From Halorubrum rutilum (GTDB lineage: Archaea > Halobacteriota > Halobacteria > Halobacteriales > Haloferacaceae): 64,000 nucleotides of DNA. The stretch lies in the NCBI RefSeq assembly GCF_024494565.1, contig NZ_JANHDN010000006.1, positions 1-64,000 of the forward strand, written 5' to 3'. The translations under genes were made by a program, and so were the position numbers. Shown one piece after another: positions 50,302 to 59,615 of this stretch. Position 1 is the stretch's first letter. Each line of letters opens with the position of its first letter. Below the pieces are notes generated by a model. That model saw nothing but the letters and a program-made list of their open reading frames with translations, was not told the DNA's origin and made no database searches.

Positions 50302-50916
50302 GTGCCCTCCGATACCCTCATCGACGAATTGAGAGACCGTGTCAAGACCGCCGCACACAGTGAGACGAACGTATTCGGTCCAGGTATCTGGAAACACCAC
50401 GTGGTACGAGTCGTCGAGAATGCCCAGCAACTTGCTGTTGAACTTGATGCCGACTACGATACGGTGACTATCGCCGCTCTGTTACACGATTATGCATCGC
50501 TAATTGATCCAGATTACATCGACGAACACCACCACCACAGCGCTCGGATCGCAGAGGAGATAATCCGGGGCCGAATCACGGAGACACGCCTAGCGACGGT
50601 GAAGCGGTGTATCAAAGCCCACCGCGCAAGCTGTGGCCCGGATCCAGTCACTCCGGCGGCACACTGTGTCGCAAGTGGTGACGGGATGGCACACATTCAT
50701 GCAGTCCCGTCATTACTGCATGCGGCATACGTCACCCGGGAGATGACCGTCGAAGACGGAGCTGGCTGGGTCCGCACCAAGCTCGAACGCAGCTGGGAGA
50801 AACTCCATCCAGTGGCGGCCGACGCTGTTCGCGACGAGTATCACGCCGCACTGACGGTTTTAGACAGCAATCGGACATTTGATGGGAGCAGTGCAGTTGC
50901 CTTTCGTGATCACTGA
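50302..50916 (+). CDS. HD-domain hydrolase
   Basis: A 204-residue protein starting at GTG 50302. HD signature: WKHHVVRVVENAQQLA (first histidine), AALLHDYASLIDP (H and D), then EHHHHSARIAEEII and VKRCIKAHRAS, with the last aspartate in VASGDGMAHI. It is the third HD protein of the window and a different subgroup from the 9.8 and 29 kb ones. Substrate unknown. Confidence 0.85.
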   Translation: MPSDTLIDELRDRVKTAAHSETNVFGPGIWKHHVVRVVENAQQLAVELDADYDTVTIAALLHDYASLIDPDYIDEHHHHSARIAEEIIRGRITETRLATVKRCIKAHRASCGPDPVTPAAHCVASGDGMAHIHAVPSLLHAAYVTREMTVEDGAGWVRTKLERSWEKLHPVAADAVRDEYHAALTVLDSNRTFDGSSAVAFRDH

Positions 50917-51056
50917 CGTGAGTACCGCCAACTGGTCGTCCGAAAACAAGCCCCAGACTGCGGTGCAATCGACCCGACTATCGTTGCTGACTATGCACTC
51001 TATATTCAGCAGGGTTCGGCGGTACTCCCAATCTGCCAGCATGAGAACGGTTAGGC

Positions 51057-51761
51057 ATGTCTCATCACAAGCAACCTGGAACTGAATGGGCTGACCGGCA
51101 TCGGCAAGCACTCACGACTCGACATACTCACGAAGATGCCCTTACTGACCGCCAGTTCGAGCTCCTGTTGGAAGCATATACAGCCCTTCCGGCACCACAC
51201 GATTTTGAAGCACGATTCATCTGTCTCATCGCAGGCTGACTCGGGCTTTGTGCTGGGGAGATTGCATACTTCCAGACTGCGTGGGTGAACTGGAACCGCC
51301 GCAAGATTCGTATCCCACAACATGAACCCTGCCAGTGCGGGTACTGCCGATGTCAAGCCCAACAGGAAATTACCCACAACGACGACCTATCTACTGCGGA
51401 TGCGCTTACATCTCGATGGCATCCGAAGACTGTCGCTTCGGCGCAGCTCATTCCATCTGATCTCTCGCTTCCACTTGAACTGTGTGCCGAACGTTTCGCT
51501 AACCGGTACGATGCGTTTCCCCACTCGCGGTCAACAATCAACAGGCGGGTGCAGGCCACAGCTGACGAAGCCGACCCTTCGGGACGTGTCTATCCACACT
51601 GTCTACGAGCGAATGCCGCCAGCTACCACGCTTACAAAGGCGTTGCCCCCGTGCCGCTCCAAGCTCTAATGGGTTGGAGCGATCTGGCGACTGCAGAAAA
51701 ACACATCCGTATTTCCGGGACAGCAACGGCTGATGCACTACGTCGTGTCCATCACGGGTAG
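51057..51761 (+). pseudogene. Tyrosine recombinase (XerC/phage integrase) pseudogene
   Basis: One frame from ATG 51057 is interrupted by TGA at 51237-51239 and continues to 51761. The catalytic region reads stop-LGLCAGEIAYF where homologues have R-L-G-L-R-A-G-E-I, so the first active-site arginine is cysteine and a nearby arginine codon is a stop (both C-to-T changes). PHCLRANAASYHAY retains the H-x-L-R motif, but the nucleophile segment reads TAEKHIRISG where a tyrosine is expected (TAEKYIRISG). Three separate lesions in the active site show a decayed integrase, probably from an integrated plasmid or virus. Confidence 0.85.
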
Positions 51762-51923
51762 GAACTTCCTAAACGTCGTTGAGTAGCGAACTGACCGATA
51801 CAGAGGGTATACTCAGCAAGATCTTGCCCAATATCTCCATATATACAACAAAGAGTGGTGCTTCCACCGGAGATGACGCACGATTTTAATATGCTTACAT
51901 GTGTACTGGACTCATCATAATCA

Positions 51924-53360
51924 ATGGATGACGATACAACCCACCGAGAGAACAATAAACACAAGCCTGTGTGGTATCAGACGCTCGTTGAGGAGGTAAA
52001 TGATCTCGCGACAGTCATCGATACCGACGGGACGATAACCTACGTTAGTCCGGCCATCAAGCGGGTTCTTGGCTACGACCCCGGCGAATTGGTTGGCCAC
52101 GAGGGATTCGAATTCGTTCATCCCGAAGACCGAGAGCAAAACGCCGACGCGCTAGAGACAGTTCTCTCAAACCCTTCCGAATCCGAGACTGTTGAAGTTC
52201 GATTCCGCCACGCCGACGGCTCGTGGCGCTGGATTGAGGCCACAATGCGGAATCGAGTTGACGACGATATCATCGATGGGATTCTGCTTAGCAGCCGGGA
52301 TATCACCGAGCGAAAGGAGTACGAACGCGAAGCGCGAGAGCTTGCCGAAGAGTACGAAGCCGTTTTGAACAGCGTGGAGGACGCCATCTTTCTGATGAAT
52401 GTTGAGGAAGATGGAGATGATGTCCGATTCGAGTTTGAGCGCCTCAGTCCCTCCTACGAGCGCCAGACTGGGATTACTACTGAGGAGGTACAGGGGCAGA
52501 CACCACAGGCCGTGTTCGGTGAAGAACAGGGCGCTGAGTTAGCGGCGAACTATCACCGCTGTGTCAAGGCCGGCGAACCGATCTCGTATCAGGAGGAACT
52601 CCGGGTCAGCGAAGGAGCACGATTCTGGCAGACGAAACTTGCGCCGGTGGTCTCCGATGGTGAGATAACTCGCCTCGTTGGGGTCACTCGGAACGTGACT
52701 GAACGCGTCGAACGTGAGCGACAACTACGTCAGCAGAACGAGCGGCTCGGAGAGTTTGCGAGTGTTATCTCCCACGATTTGCGCAGTCCGCTCAACGTCG
52801 CACAGGGTCGCGCTGCACTCCTTGCTGAGCAGGGAGAAAGCGAGCATCTTGATCCACTACTACAGGCGCTTGACCGGATGGAGGCGATCGTCGAGGATAC
52901 GTTGACACTTGCTCGCCAAGGCGATACAATAAGCGAAACAGAGTCGGTCAGTTTGACTAACCTCGTCGGGAAATGCTGGGCGACAGTAGACACGGATGAC
53001 GCAACTATCGAAATTATAGATGAGATGACCTTTCAAGCTGACCCTGACCGGTTACGCCATGTGTTCGAGAACCTGTTCCGAAACGCCGTTGAACACGGTG
53101 GATCCGACGTGACCGTTCGTGTCGGCTGTCACAACGAACTTGGGATCTACGTCGAAGACAATGGACCAGGAATTCCAGTCGAAAAACGTGATGAGGTGCT
53201 CAAACCAGGACACACGTCGGCACAGGGGGGCACTGGTTTCGGGTTGACTATTGTAAAACGAATCGTAGAAGCCCACGGCTGGGAGTTGTCTGTAGCCGAT
53301 GGAACCGATGGTGGTGCACGGTTTGAGTTCGAGATGTCTGAACAGGGAGAGCTCGTGTGA
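51924..53360 (+). CDS. PAS-domain sensor histidine kinase
   Basis: A 478-residue soluble kinase. Two PAS domains (about 25-130 and 140-260), the first with ATVIDTDGTITYVSPAI and VHPEDREQ, then the HisKA helix with the phospho-accepting histidine in ASVISHDLRSPLNVA (near 285) and the HATPase_c domain with NAVEHGG (N-box), VEDNGPGIP (G1) and GGTGFGLTIVKRI (G2). No transmembrane segment, so it senses an internal signal, perhaps redox or light. No dedicated response regulator is adjacent; a receiver-PAS kinase is at 55.4-58 kb. Confidence 0.92.
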   Translation: MDDDTTHRENNKHKPVWYQTLVEEVNDLATVIDTDGTITYVSPAIKRVLGYDPGELVGHEGFEFVHPEDREQNADALETVLSNPSESETVEVRFRHADGSWRWIEATMRNRVDDDIIDGILLSSRDITERKEYEREARELAEEYEAVLNSVEDAIFLMNVEEDGDDVRFEFERLSPSYERQTGITTEEVQGQTPQAVFGEEQGAELAANYHRCVKAGEPISYQEELRVSEGARFWQTKLAPVVSDGEITRLVGVTRNVTERVERERQLRQQNERLGEFASVISHDLRSPLNVAQGRAALLAEQGESEHLDPLLQALDRMEAIVEDTLTLARQGDTISETESVSLTNLVGKCWATVDTDDATIEIIDEMTFQADPDRLRHVFENLFRNAVEHGGSDVTVRVGCHNELGIYVEDNGPGIPVEKRDEVLKPGHTSAQGGTGFGLTIVKRIVEAHGWELSVADGTDGGARFEFEMSEQGELV

Positions 53361-53842
53361 GTATTTAGGCAATGCCCGACCCATGGCTGAGAAGTGTGAC
53401 CACACCTACTGAGCGCGGCGTGTACTAGATAAGCGCTCTGTATTCACGATGGCAAATCTGTCAATTGTTGAGTATTTTAACAGAGCTAAATCCTTCGCAA
53501 TATATCTTGACTCGATTATAGCCGACACTTTGACTCTACTTCGTATCTCAGTACTGTTCCGGCGCTGAATTTATGATTTCTTTTAGCGCAATTGGGACCA
53601 TAAAAAATCCAAGGTACAGGTGATTATCACTACGATTTGGTCTATTCTCGGCAGGTCACCAGCCACGATTAAAAGAAACAACGACGTCACGAGATAGAGA
53701 CACGCAATCGCCCATCGAATGATGGGATTCTCTAGTATTCGAATGTAGTTCACGGTAAGGATTTGTTGTGTTCTCTGTGTTGAAGATTCTGGAGTAATCA
53801 AGCATAAAATAGTATAGCAGCACCATTTGGATCCAAGTGAAT
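53361..53842. other. Intergenic region, possible small membrane protein
   Basis: An AT-rich stretch of about 480 bases. The minus strand holds a 72-codon frame (53801-53583, TTG start) with two hydrophobic helices (IIRWAIACLYLVTSLFLLIV and QIVVIITCTLDFLW), which could be a real small membrane protein. The right edge holds a TATA-like cataaaatagta (53805-53816) about 30 bases before the lipoprotein gene. Confidence 0.4.
53583..53801 (-). CDS. Possible small membrane protein
   Basis: 72 residues with two predicted transmembrane helices (about 28-48 and 52-70). The only start is TTG and no TATA box sits at leaderless spacing, so the call is weak. It is divergent from the lipoprotein gene at 53843. 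Confidence 0.35.
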   Translation of the reverse strand: MITPESSTQRTQQILTVNYIRILENPIIRWAIACLYLVTSLFLLIVAGDLPRIDQIVVIITCTLDFLWSQLR

Positions 53843-54205
53843 ATGACCCGGCGAAAATTCCTCACTGCAATTGGTATGCTGGTGTGGAGTGGATGCGTAT
53901 CACCTTCCAGTCCGAGTTCTCGAACCGATTCTACAATCACTGTTACTAATCGTCGCAACAGGCAAGTGGAACTCTCTGTTCGGCTCATGGACGGAAAGTC
54001 CGCGTTCGCCGTGGAGGGTTTCGAACTTGACGCCGGTGAGACGAGCCAATTTGACCAGGCAGTGCCGGAGACCCCACCAACGATGAACGTCGTCGTCAAG
54101 ATACTCGAACCCGTTGAAAAAACGTACAAACAAAGAATCCGTGCGGGTGTCTCCGAATATGCCGTTCAAATCCGATCAGACGGCATTGAGGTGATCTGGG
54201 AGTGA
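53843..54205 (+). CDS. Small Tat-type lipoprotein
   Basis: A 120-residue secreted protein opening MTRRKFLTAIGMLVWSGC: twin arginine, hydrophobic core, lipobox W-S-G-C. The mature part is a single beta-sandwich (STITVTNRRNRQVELSVRLM, GFELDAGETSQFDQ) like many haloarchaeal Ig-type lipoproteins. An ATG at 53837 would add two residues. Function unknown. Confidence 0.7.
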   Translation: MTRRKFLTAIGMLVWSGCVSPSSPSSRTDSTITVTNRRNRQVELSVRLMDGKSAFAVEGFELDAGETSQFDQAVPETPPTMNVVVKILEPVEKTYKQRIRAGVSEYAVQIRSDGIEVIWE

Positions 54206-54461
54206 AACTGGATTCCGTGTAGGTACTGCCAACCCAGCGACCTGATACCAGCGCGTCAGATACGCCTCTATTTAGTACGGTTTCAACAAACTGGCCGACA
54301 ACCGTCAGTAGCGCTTTGACCGATACAGCCGATGCAGCCTTCACGGAAACTGCGTTATTTCCCCCAGCCAAATCCTGAACCAACCGACAGAACGTGCCTG
54401 CGCATTGAGTGTCGAGGATTCTGCCAGATCTGGGAGATATTCTAACAGCTGTGCGAGATAC

Positions 54462-54468
54462 AGGGCGC
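54462..54468 (+). repeat. IS5 target-site duplication, left copy (AGGGCGC)
   Basis: Identical to 55405-55411; the two flank the insertion and show a seven-base duplicated target. Confidence 0.75.
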
Positions 54469-55404
54469 GGGCCGTGTTTAGACGCTAGGAATATTGCCTG
54501 AACGGCGGGATTTCGAGGAAGTGAAGCGAGCAGAGTTCGATGTGCCCTCGAAACTCGCTCGCTTCACCGACCGATGTGTGGCATTATCTCAAAAAGCTGT
54601 CGGGAGTGACGGCAATCAGCCTGTCAGGAAAGGGGAAGGTGGCTACGCTGATTGGGTAATCGTCGCTCTTCATGGACTCCGCGAGTACCTCGACCTTCCA
54701 TACCGACGACTCCTCGATATCCTCCGTGAAATGCCTGATATCGTGGAGAAACTCGGATTGACGGTCGATGAACTCCCGGATTTTACCACGGTCTGTGCCC
54801 GGAAGCAGGCGCTGAAGATGCGGATCTGGCGAGTGCTGTTGCGGCTGTCGGTGAATCTATTTGATACTGGAGAGATTCAGGCGATTGACTCCACCAGCCT
54901 CGCCCATCGTTCGTCTAGCCACAACTACGCAAAACGTGTCAAAGGAACGTTTGAGTCGGTCAAGACGACGCTTCTCGTGGATTGCTCGACAAGGGTAATC
55001 CTCGACGTACACTGCTCGATGAACCTTCCACACGACACACAGATCGCGTGGCAAGTCCTCTCGAGAAATCTCGACCGCTTGGGAACTGTGGTCGCCGACA
55101 AAGGTTTCGACTGGGACAAACTTCGGCATATGCTGCGGGACGAAGGCATCAGAACGGTGATCAAGCACCGAGAATTCTATGGGCTTGATGCCGCCCACAA
55201 TGCTCGGATAGATGATGAAACGTACCATCGGAGGTCTATCGTCGAATCGATATTTTTCGCGCTTCGCAAGCGATTCGGCTCGACGGTTAAAGCCAGAACG
55301 TGGTTCGGTCAGTTTCGAGAGATCGTCCTAAAAGCCGCTGTCAGAAACATCGAGCAGTCTCTCACCACCTGAACCGCGCGAATTCGAGCGTCTAAACAAG
55401 GCCC
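54469..55404 (+). mobile_element. IS5-family insertion sequence
   Basis: A 936-bp element bounded by an imperfect 18-base terminal inverted repeat, GGGCCGTGTTTAGACGCT (54469-54486) against GGGCCTTGTTTAGACGCT read inward from the right end (55387-55404), one mismatch. It is flanked by the direct repeat AGGGCGC on both sides. Contains one complete transposase gene. It interrupted a short spacer that joins gagatac to gtattcaag. Confidence 0.88.
54494..55372 (+). CDS. IS5-family DDE transposase
   Basis: A 292-residue transposase starting at TTG 54494. DDE residues: D in EIQAIDSTSLAHRS, D in GTVVADKGFDWDKL and E in YHRRSIVESIFFALRKRFG with the Y-R-x(3)-E-x(6)-K signature of IS5. It appears intact. 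The C-terminus FREIVLKAAVRNIEQSL parallels the transposase tail at the left window edge, suggesting related elements. Confidence 0.92.
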   Translation: MPERRDFEEVKRAEFDVPSKLARFTDRCVALSQKAVGSDGNQPVRKGEGGYADWVIVALHGLREYLDLPYRRLLDILREMPDIVEKLGLTVDELPDFTTVCARKQALKMRIWRVLLRLSVNLFDTGEIQAIDSTSLAHRSSSHNYAKRVKGTFESVKTTLLVDCSTRVILDVHCSMNLPHDTQIAWQVLSRNLDRLGTVVADKGFDWDKLRHMLRDEGIRTVIKHREFYGLDAAHNARIDDETYHRRSIVESIFFALRKRFGSTVKARTWFGQFREIVLKAAVRNIEQSLTT

Positions 55405-55411
55405 AGGGCGC
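55405..55411 (+). repeat. IS5 target-site duplication, right copy (AGGGCGC)
   Basis: Matches 54462-54468 exactly. Confidence 0.75.
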
Positions 55412-55415
55412 GTAT

Positions 55416-57971
55416 TCAAGACGTTATGTGCTCAACACCAGTAATCTCGAACCGCGCCCCACCGTCCTTGCTTTCGGTCAGGGCAACCTCCCACATGTGC
55501 GCATTAGCAATTTGCTTAACAATCCGCAAGCCGAATCCGGTACCCTTCTCTCTGGTCGAATACCCCGCCTCAAACACAGCCGTGCGCTCTGTCTTATGAA
55601 TCCCAGGACCGTCATCAGCGAAATAGAATCCGTCCTCATCTGAAAGATCGCCGACCGTGATGGTTACGTCCTCACCGCCGTGTTCAACCGCGTTACGATA
55701 GAGATTCTCAAAAAGTTGCTGGAGCCTGTTACTATCAGCTTGGATGTGTTGCTGGGTTTCAATTTTTAAATCCGCCGGTTTGGTCGTAGGGAACTGCCAA
55801 CTCTGTTCGGCGATATCTGCCAGTGCGACTGTAGTTGTCTGTTCAATATGACTGTCCTCACGGGCTAATGTCAGTAAGTCATCAATCAATGCTTGGCACC
55901 GACCGACTGCCTCAGTTGCGTCGGCTAGGTGGTCACTTTCACAGTCATCACGAGCTAGTTCTAATTTCCCATCAACGACATTTAATGGATTCCGGAGTTC
56001 GTGGCTAATAACACTAGTAAATTCGTCAAGACGTTCGTTCCGACGCTTGAGTTCCTGTTCGCGACGTTTCTGTTGATTAATGTCGCGGGTGGCACCAACG
56101 ATCCAGTCCACGTCGCCGTCCATCTCAACCGGCGTGATATGTGTCCTCCAATAGACAAGTCCATCGTCAACCGGTGACCCCTTGTTCGGAACCTGTTCCT
56201 CAGCGAGTGTCTCCTCATAACTAAGTGACTGTCCGGTTTCGAGACACTGACGATACTTGTGGACAATATCTTGCCCACGCGTCTCGCCGAAGAGTTCCTG
56301 CGGCGTCTTCCCCCGGATATCATCATTCGAGAGCCCAGTTGCCGACTCAAACGCGTGGTTCACTCGCTTGATCACAAACTCATCATCTGAGTGTTCAATA
56401 ATAAACAGCATATCCTGCGCATTTTTAAATAGTGTTTCAATTTGTTTAAGAGCGTTAATTCGTTCTTTCTGTGCTGTGACATCTCGCGCAACGATAGCCA
56501 CGGCTTTACTCACGTCCTCGTCCCCAAATTTCGGACGCGTAGACACGGGCGAGAATCGGTGCTCGTAGACTGATGCCGACTCGCCAGCAGTCACGGTCAG
56601 TTCCACTGGACCGGGGTTCTCATCTTCGCAGTCGTTTAGTGCCGTCCTAAGCGCCTGTTTGAATTCCACAACCCCCGAGCGGGTATCAGAATACTGCTCA
56701 ACAAGTGGCATAATGGGTTCACTGTCAATCTCTTGGGCTGTGAGGCCAACGTTGGCAAGCGATTGCTCATTCGCATACACGACTCTCTGGTTCTGATCTA
56801 CCACAAAGACTGCATCATTGATACTCTCAAGTAGATCCTTGTACTGTCTGAGTTGGTGCTCCCGTTGTTTACGTTTAGTGATATCACGGGCGAACGCGAC
56901 GAATCGGTCCTCTCCTTCCAAGCGGAAGCTGCTAATGTGGATCTCAACGGGAAAGTACGATCCATCACGCCGCTGGTAAGCGCCCTCCAATCGATGTCTC
57001 TCACCCACATCTATCTGATTCCACAGCGCGTGCGCCTCGCTGTGGTCGATAGACTGGTCCAACTCCCAGACTTTCATTCCGGCGAGTTCTGAAGCATCGT
57101 AGCCGGTCCTCTCACAGAGCCGTGGGTTCGGACTAAGGATGTTGCCGTCAGCATCGTGAAGGTTGATCATGTCCGGCGAGTTCTCAAACAGCGCCTCCAG
57201 CCTACTCGTTTTCCGCCGGAGTTCCTGTTCACGCTGTTTCCGGTCAGAGACATCCCGCACCGTACAGACGAGTTCACCGCGTTCGGTTGTCGCCAGCGTG
57301 TGATCCACAACGACTGTACTCCCGTCCGAACGGATGCTCGTTGTTTCCCCGTGCCAATATCCTTCTTGCTCAACTGCCGGAAGAATTTCCTGTTTTACCT
57401 CCGATATATCCTCGTCCGGATAAGCTAGTTCCCAGTGTTCGCCGATCATCTCGCTTGGATCGTGGCCGTGGAGGTCGGCGAACCGCTGGTTGACGTAGAT
57501 ATAGTGGTGGTCGTTATCAAGGATACTGATACCTTCCTGAGCTCTTTCAATCGCTTCAAGTTGACGGGTTCGTTCTCGCTCAGCTTCCCGCCGGTCAACG
57601 GCTTTTTTAATTCGGTTTGCGAGCACTGGATACTGTCCGGTCCCGCTCTCTTTCTGCATATACTCCGTGACGCCCGCTGAGATTGCGTCGCTGGCGACTT
57701 CCTCACTCCCCTTGCCCGTGTAAAGAATGAACGGAAGGTCTGTGTGCCTCTCTCGGACGGCTCCGAGGAACTCAATCCCATCCTGCTCCGGCATATCGTA
57801 ATCGGAAACCACGCAGTCAAAGTTGTCGCTGGCGAGGCGATCCAAGCCCTCACTTACGCTCGTCACCGTTTCAATTTCGAACCTGTCGTCTTCACGTTCA
57901 ACAAAGGTCGCGACCATCTCGGCAAAATCAGGTTCATCATCGACGTGAAGAATCCGAATAATATCATCCAT
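55416..57971 (-). CDS. Receiver-multi-PAS hybrid sensor histidine kinase
   Basis: An 851-residue soluble signalling protein. Order: receiver domain (about 1-125; acidic DDEPD, phospho-aspartate in CVVSDYDMPEQDG, K in YTGKGSEE), four PAS/PAC units (about 140-255, 265-375, 385-510 and 515-640), HisKA with histidine in TSVISHELRNPLNVV (near 650) and HATPase_c with RNAVEHGG, ADDGPGI and GTGFGLRIVKQI. The frame has an ATG at 57998, but 57971 (MDDIIRILHVDDEPD) places the receiver at the N-terminus as usual in haloarchaea. The IS5 insertion ends five bases from its stop codon. Confidence 0.92.
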   Translation of the reverse strand: MDDIIRILHVDDEPDFAEMVATFVEREDDRFEIETVTSVSEGLDRLASDNFDCVVSDYDMPEQDGIEFLGAVRERHTDLPFILYTGKGSEEVASDAISAGVTEYMQKESGTGQYPVLANRIKKAVDRREAERERTRQLEAIERAQEGISILDNDHHYIYVNQRFADLHGHDPSEMIGEHWELAYPDEDISEVKQEILPAVEQEGYWHGETTSIRSDGSTVVVDHTLATTERGELVCTVRDVSDRKQREQELRRKTSRLEALFENSPDMINLHDADGNILSPNPRLCERTGYDASELAGMKVWELDQSIDHSEAHALWNQIDVGERHRLEGAYQRRDGSYFPVEIHISSFRLEGEDRFVAFARDITKRKQREHQLRQYKDLLESINDAVFVVDQNQRVVYANEQSLANVGLTAQEIDSEPIMPLVEQYSDTRSGVVEFKQALRTALNDCEDENPGPVELTVTAGESASVYEHRFSPVSTRPKFGDEDVSKAVAIVARDVTAQKERINALKQIETLFKNAQDMLFIIEHSDDEFVIKRVNHAFESATGLSNDDIRGKTPQELFGETRGQDIVHKYRQCLETGQSLSYEETLAEEQVPNKGSPVDDGLVYWRTHITPVEMDGDVDWIVGATRDINQQKRREQELKRRNERLDEFTSVISHELRNPLNVVDGKLELARDDCESDHLADATEAVGRCQALIDDLLTLAREDSHIEQTTTVALADIAEQSWQFPTTKPADLKIETQQHIQADSNRLQQLFENLYRNAVEHGGEDVTITVGDLSDEDGFYFADDGPGIHKTERTAVFEAGYSTREKGTGFGLRIVKQIANAHMWEVALTESKDGGARFEITGVEHITS

Positions 57972-57999
57972 AGAAGCACCATTGATACACGGTAACACG

Positions 58000-58314
58000 A
58001 AAATCTGTTGAATTCAGCCACTCCATACTACGCTGAACTCAATCCTCTGTATCTTACACGGCGTTTCTAGTAGACTTCTGAGAAGTAGTCGCTGGGCGCG
58101 GTAGGTGTGTGACCCATACTGACTGATCACTCTCTCCCGTTGATCGGCCTCGGTTCGTATCTCATTCGCGCTCTGCATCCTGCATGTACCGAAGTGACCT
58201 ACCGTGGACTTGCCGGAAGCCGGGTGTAAGATACAGAGCTCTATCATAGATGGCTGTTATTACTGCTTCTCCGAGACGATCAGGATTGATTTGTGCTTTC
58301 TCCAAAGAATCAGC
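58000..58314. other. Intergenic region carrying a MITE-like element
   Basis: No gene. A 194-bp segment bounded by 15-base inverted repeats occupies 58045-58238 and is listed separately. Confidence 0.5.
58045..58238. mobile_element. MITE-like element with 15-bp terminal inverted repeats
   Basis: The left end CTCTGTATCTTACAC (58045-58059) is the perfect reverse complement of GTGTAAGATACAGAG (58224-58238), and similarity continues imperfectly inward (ggcgtttc against ccggcttcc). The 194-bp interior has no coding capacity. No clear target duplication was found. The end sequence is unlike that of the IS5 element at 54.5 kb, so the parent transposon is not in this window. Confidence 0.5.
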
Positions 58315-58791
58315 TCAGTAGCTTTCCTCTTCGGCTAATTCTGACGAAGACGCAGAATCAGTTTGTGAGTGTGACACGTTCTCATTACGTTTTGATACCG
58401 ATTTCGGCTGACTAACCCAAGAGATATCCTCGGTTTTAATTAACCGCTCCAGTTTGTGTTCAAACTCCGTGTCAGAGATATTTCCCGTTGCGTATTGCTG
58501 ACGGAGGTTCTCAATCGGTGTGGATCTGCTGTCCGCCTCGGAATCAGCAGGATCGGCATTGACGGGGTCAAACTGTTGGCCGAGTGTGTAAACGAGAGAT
58601 GCCGATATTAACACAGCAGTAATGCCAAGAGCCAACCAGTGAAGCCCATTTATCGGGACAACACGTGGGTCGGGTGTCTGAGTATATTGTGGAGTGCGTA
58701 GAAAGGTGTAAATCAACCAGACACCGAACACCGCACTAAGCGAAGCAGCGGCAGCCCGCGGCCGCGGGCTTTCAGGGGCCCAACCGAACAT
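58315..58791 (-). CDS. SHOCT-domain membrane protein
   Basis: A 158-residue protein with two transmembrane helices (about 16-30 and 48-70) and a C-terminal SHOCT motif, IENLRQQYATGNISDTEFEH and KLERLI (about 93-118). SHOCT segments mediate oligomerisation of short bacterial and archaeal membrane proteins. A serine/acid-rich tail follows. Function unknown. Confidence 0.8.
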   Translation of the reverse strand: MFGWAPESPRPRAAAASLSAVFGVWLIYTFLRTPQYTQTPDPRVVPINGLHWLALGITAVLISASLVYTLGQQFDPVNADPADSEADSRSTPIENLRQQYATGNISDTEFEHKLERLIKTEDISWVSQPKSVSKRNENVSHSQTDSASSSELAEEESY

Positions 58792-59076
58792 ATGTCACAG
58801 ATCAGTACAGTCAATAAAATATTTTGTGAATATCACGAATAGGTTTACGACCGGTAGCGGATGGCCTGTTGTTCACACGCCGAGTGCGACGAGCGTTCAC
58901 TTACCTCTGGTCCGTCTGTAGTGTGCGCGCGCTCTTTAGCACGGCTCCAAAGCCATATCACTGGTTGAGGATTCGAACAAGTCTCCCCAATCCTGGTTTG
59001 GACGTGCTCTTCAGTGGTCGATTCCCTCTCAGGTGGGAGTCGTTTCGAAGAACTTGTCCATGCCCATTTCCGCGTC

Positions 59077-59514
59077 CTAGACTTCTACACGCGGTTTGCG
59101 ATCAACGACGTCGGCGAACGCAACGTTTTCGCGCACCTGTCGCATCTCGACGGTGACACAATCTCCGATATCCGTCTCAGGGACAATCACAACGTAGCCG
59201 CGCTCAACTTTCGCGATCCCATCGCCTTGATCACCGAGGTTCTCGATTTCAACTTCTCGTTGTTCACCTTCCTCAACCGGTGGCCCGTCGTATTCTTCTT
59301 GCTCATTTTCTTGATCAGTAGGCTGGATGGTGTCAGTCGTCTCTGTATCGGTAGCCTCTGACGTTGACGTCGAAATAAGTGCAACACGGTATGTCTCACC
59401 CTCAGTAATTGTCCCAGTGGCTATCTCGCGGTCTGGTACTGTGATCTGATACGTTCCATCATCTTGCTCGACAGTCGCAGTGTACAATGTCTGGAGTGTC
59501 TCAGAAATTTCCAT
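59077..59514 (-). CDS. TRAM-domain RNA-binding-type protein (paralogue)
   Basis: A 145-residue protein with the same layout as 37524-37937: N-terminal beta part (MEISETLQTLYTATVE), acidic linker (DTETTDTIQPTDQENEQEEY) and TRAM domain (NLGDQGDGIAKVERGYVVIV, MRQVRENVAFADVVDR). Likely an RNA chaperone-type protein. The linker is longer and more acidic than in the paralogue. Confidence 0.88.
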   Translation of the reverse strand: MEISETLQTLYTATVEQDDGTYQITVPDREIATGTITEGETYRVALISTSTSEATDTETTDTIQPTDQENEQEEYDGPPVEEGEQREVEIENLGDQGDGIAKVERGYVVIVPETDIGDCVTVEMRQVRENVAFADVVDRKPRVEV

Positions 59515-59615
59515 AAATTGTGTTTACCGTAATACGTGGTAGATAACTTGAGTCTAGTGTTCCCGACACTCTCGGTTGGTCACTCTCGTCTCAAGCGAGT
59601 GATCCAATAGACCGC

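Noticed and set aside
56853..57092. Short plus-strand ORFs inside the hybrid kinase gene
   Set aside because: All are antisense or out-of-frame shadows of the 851-residue kinase.
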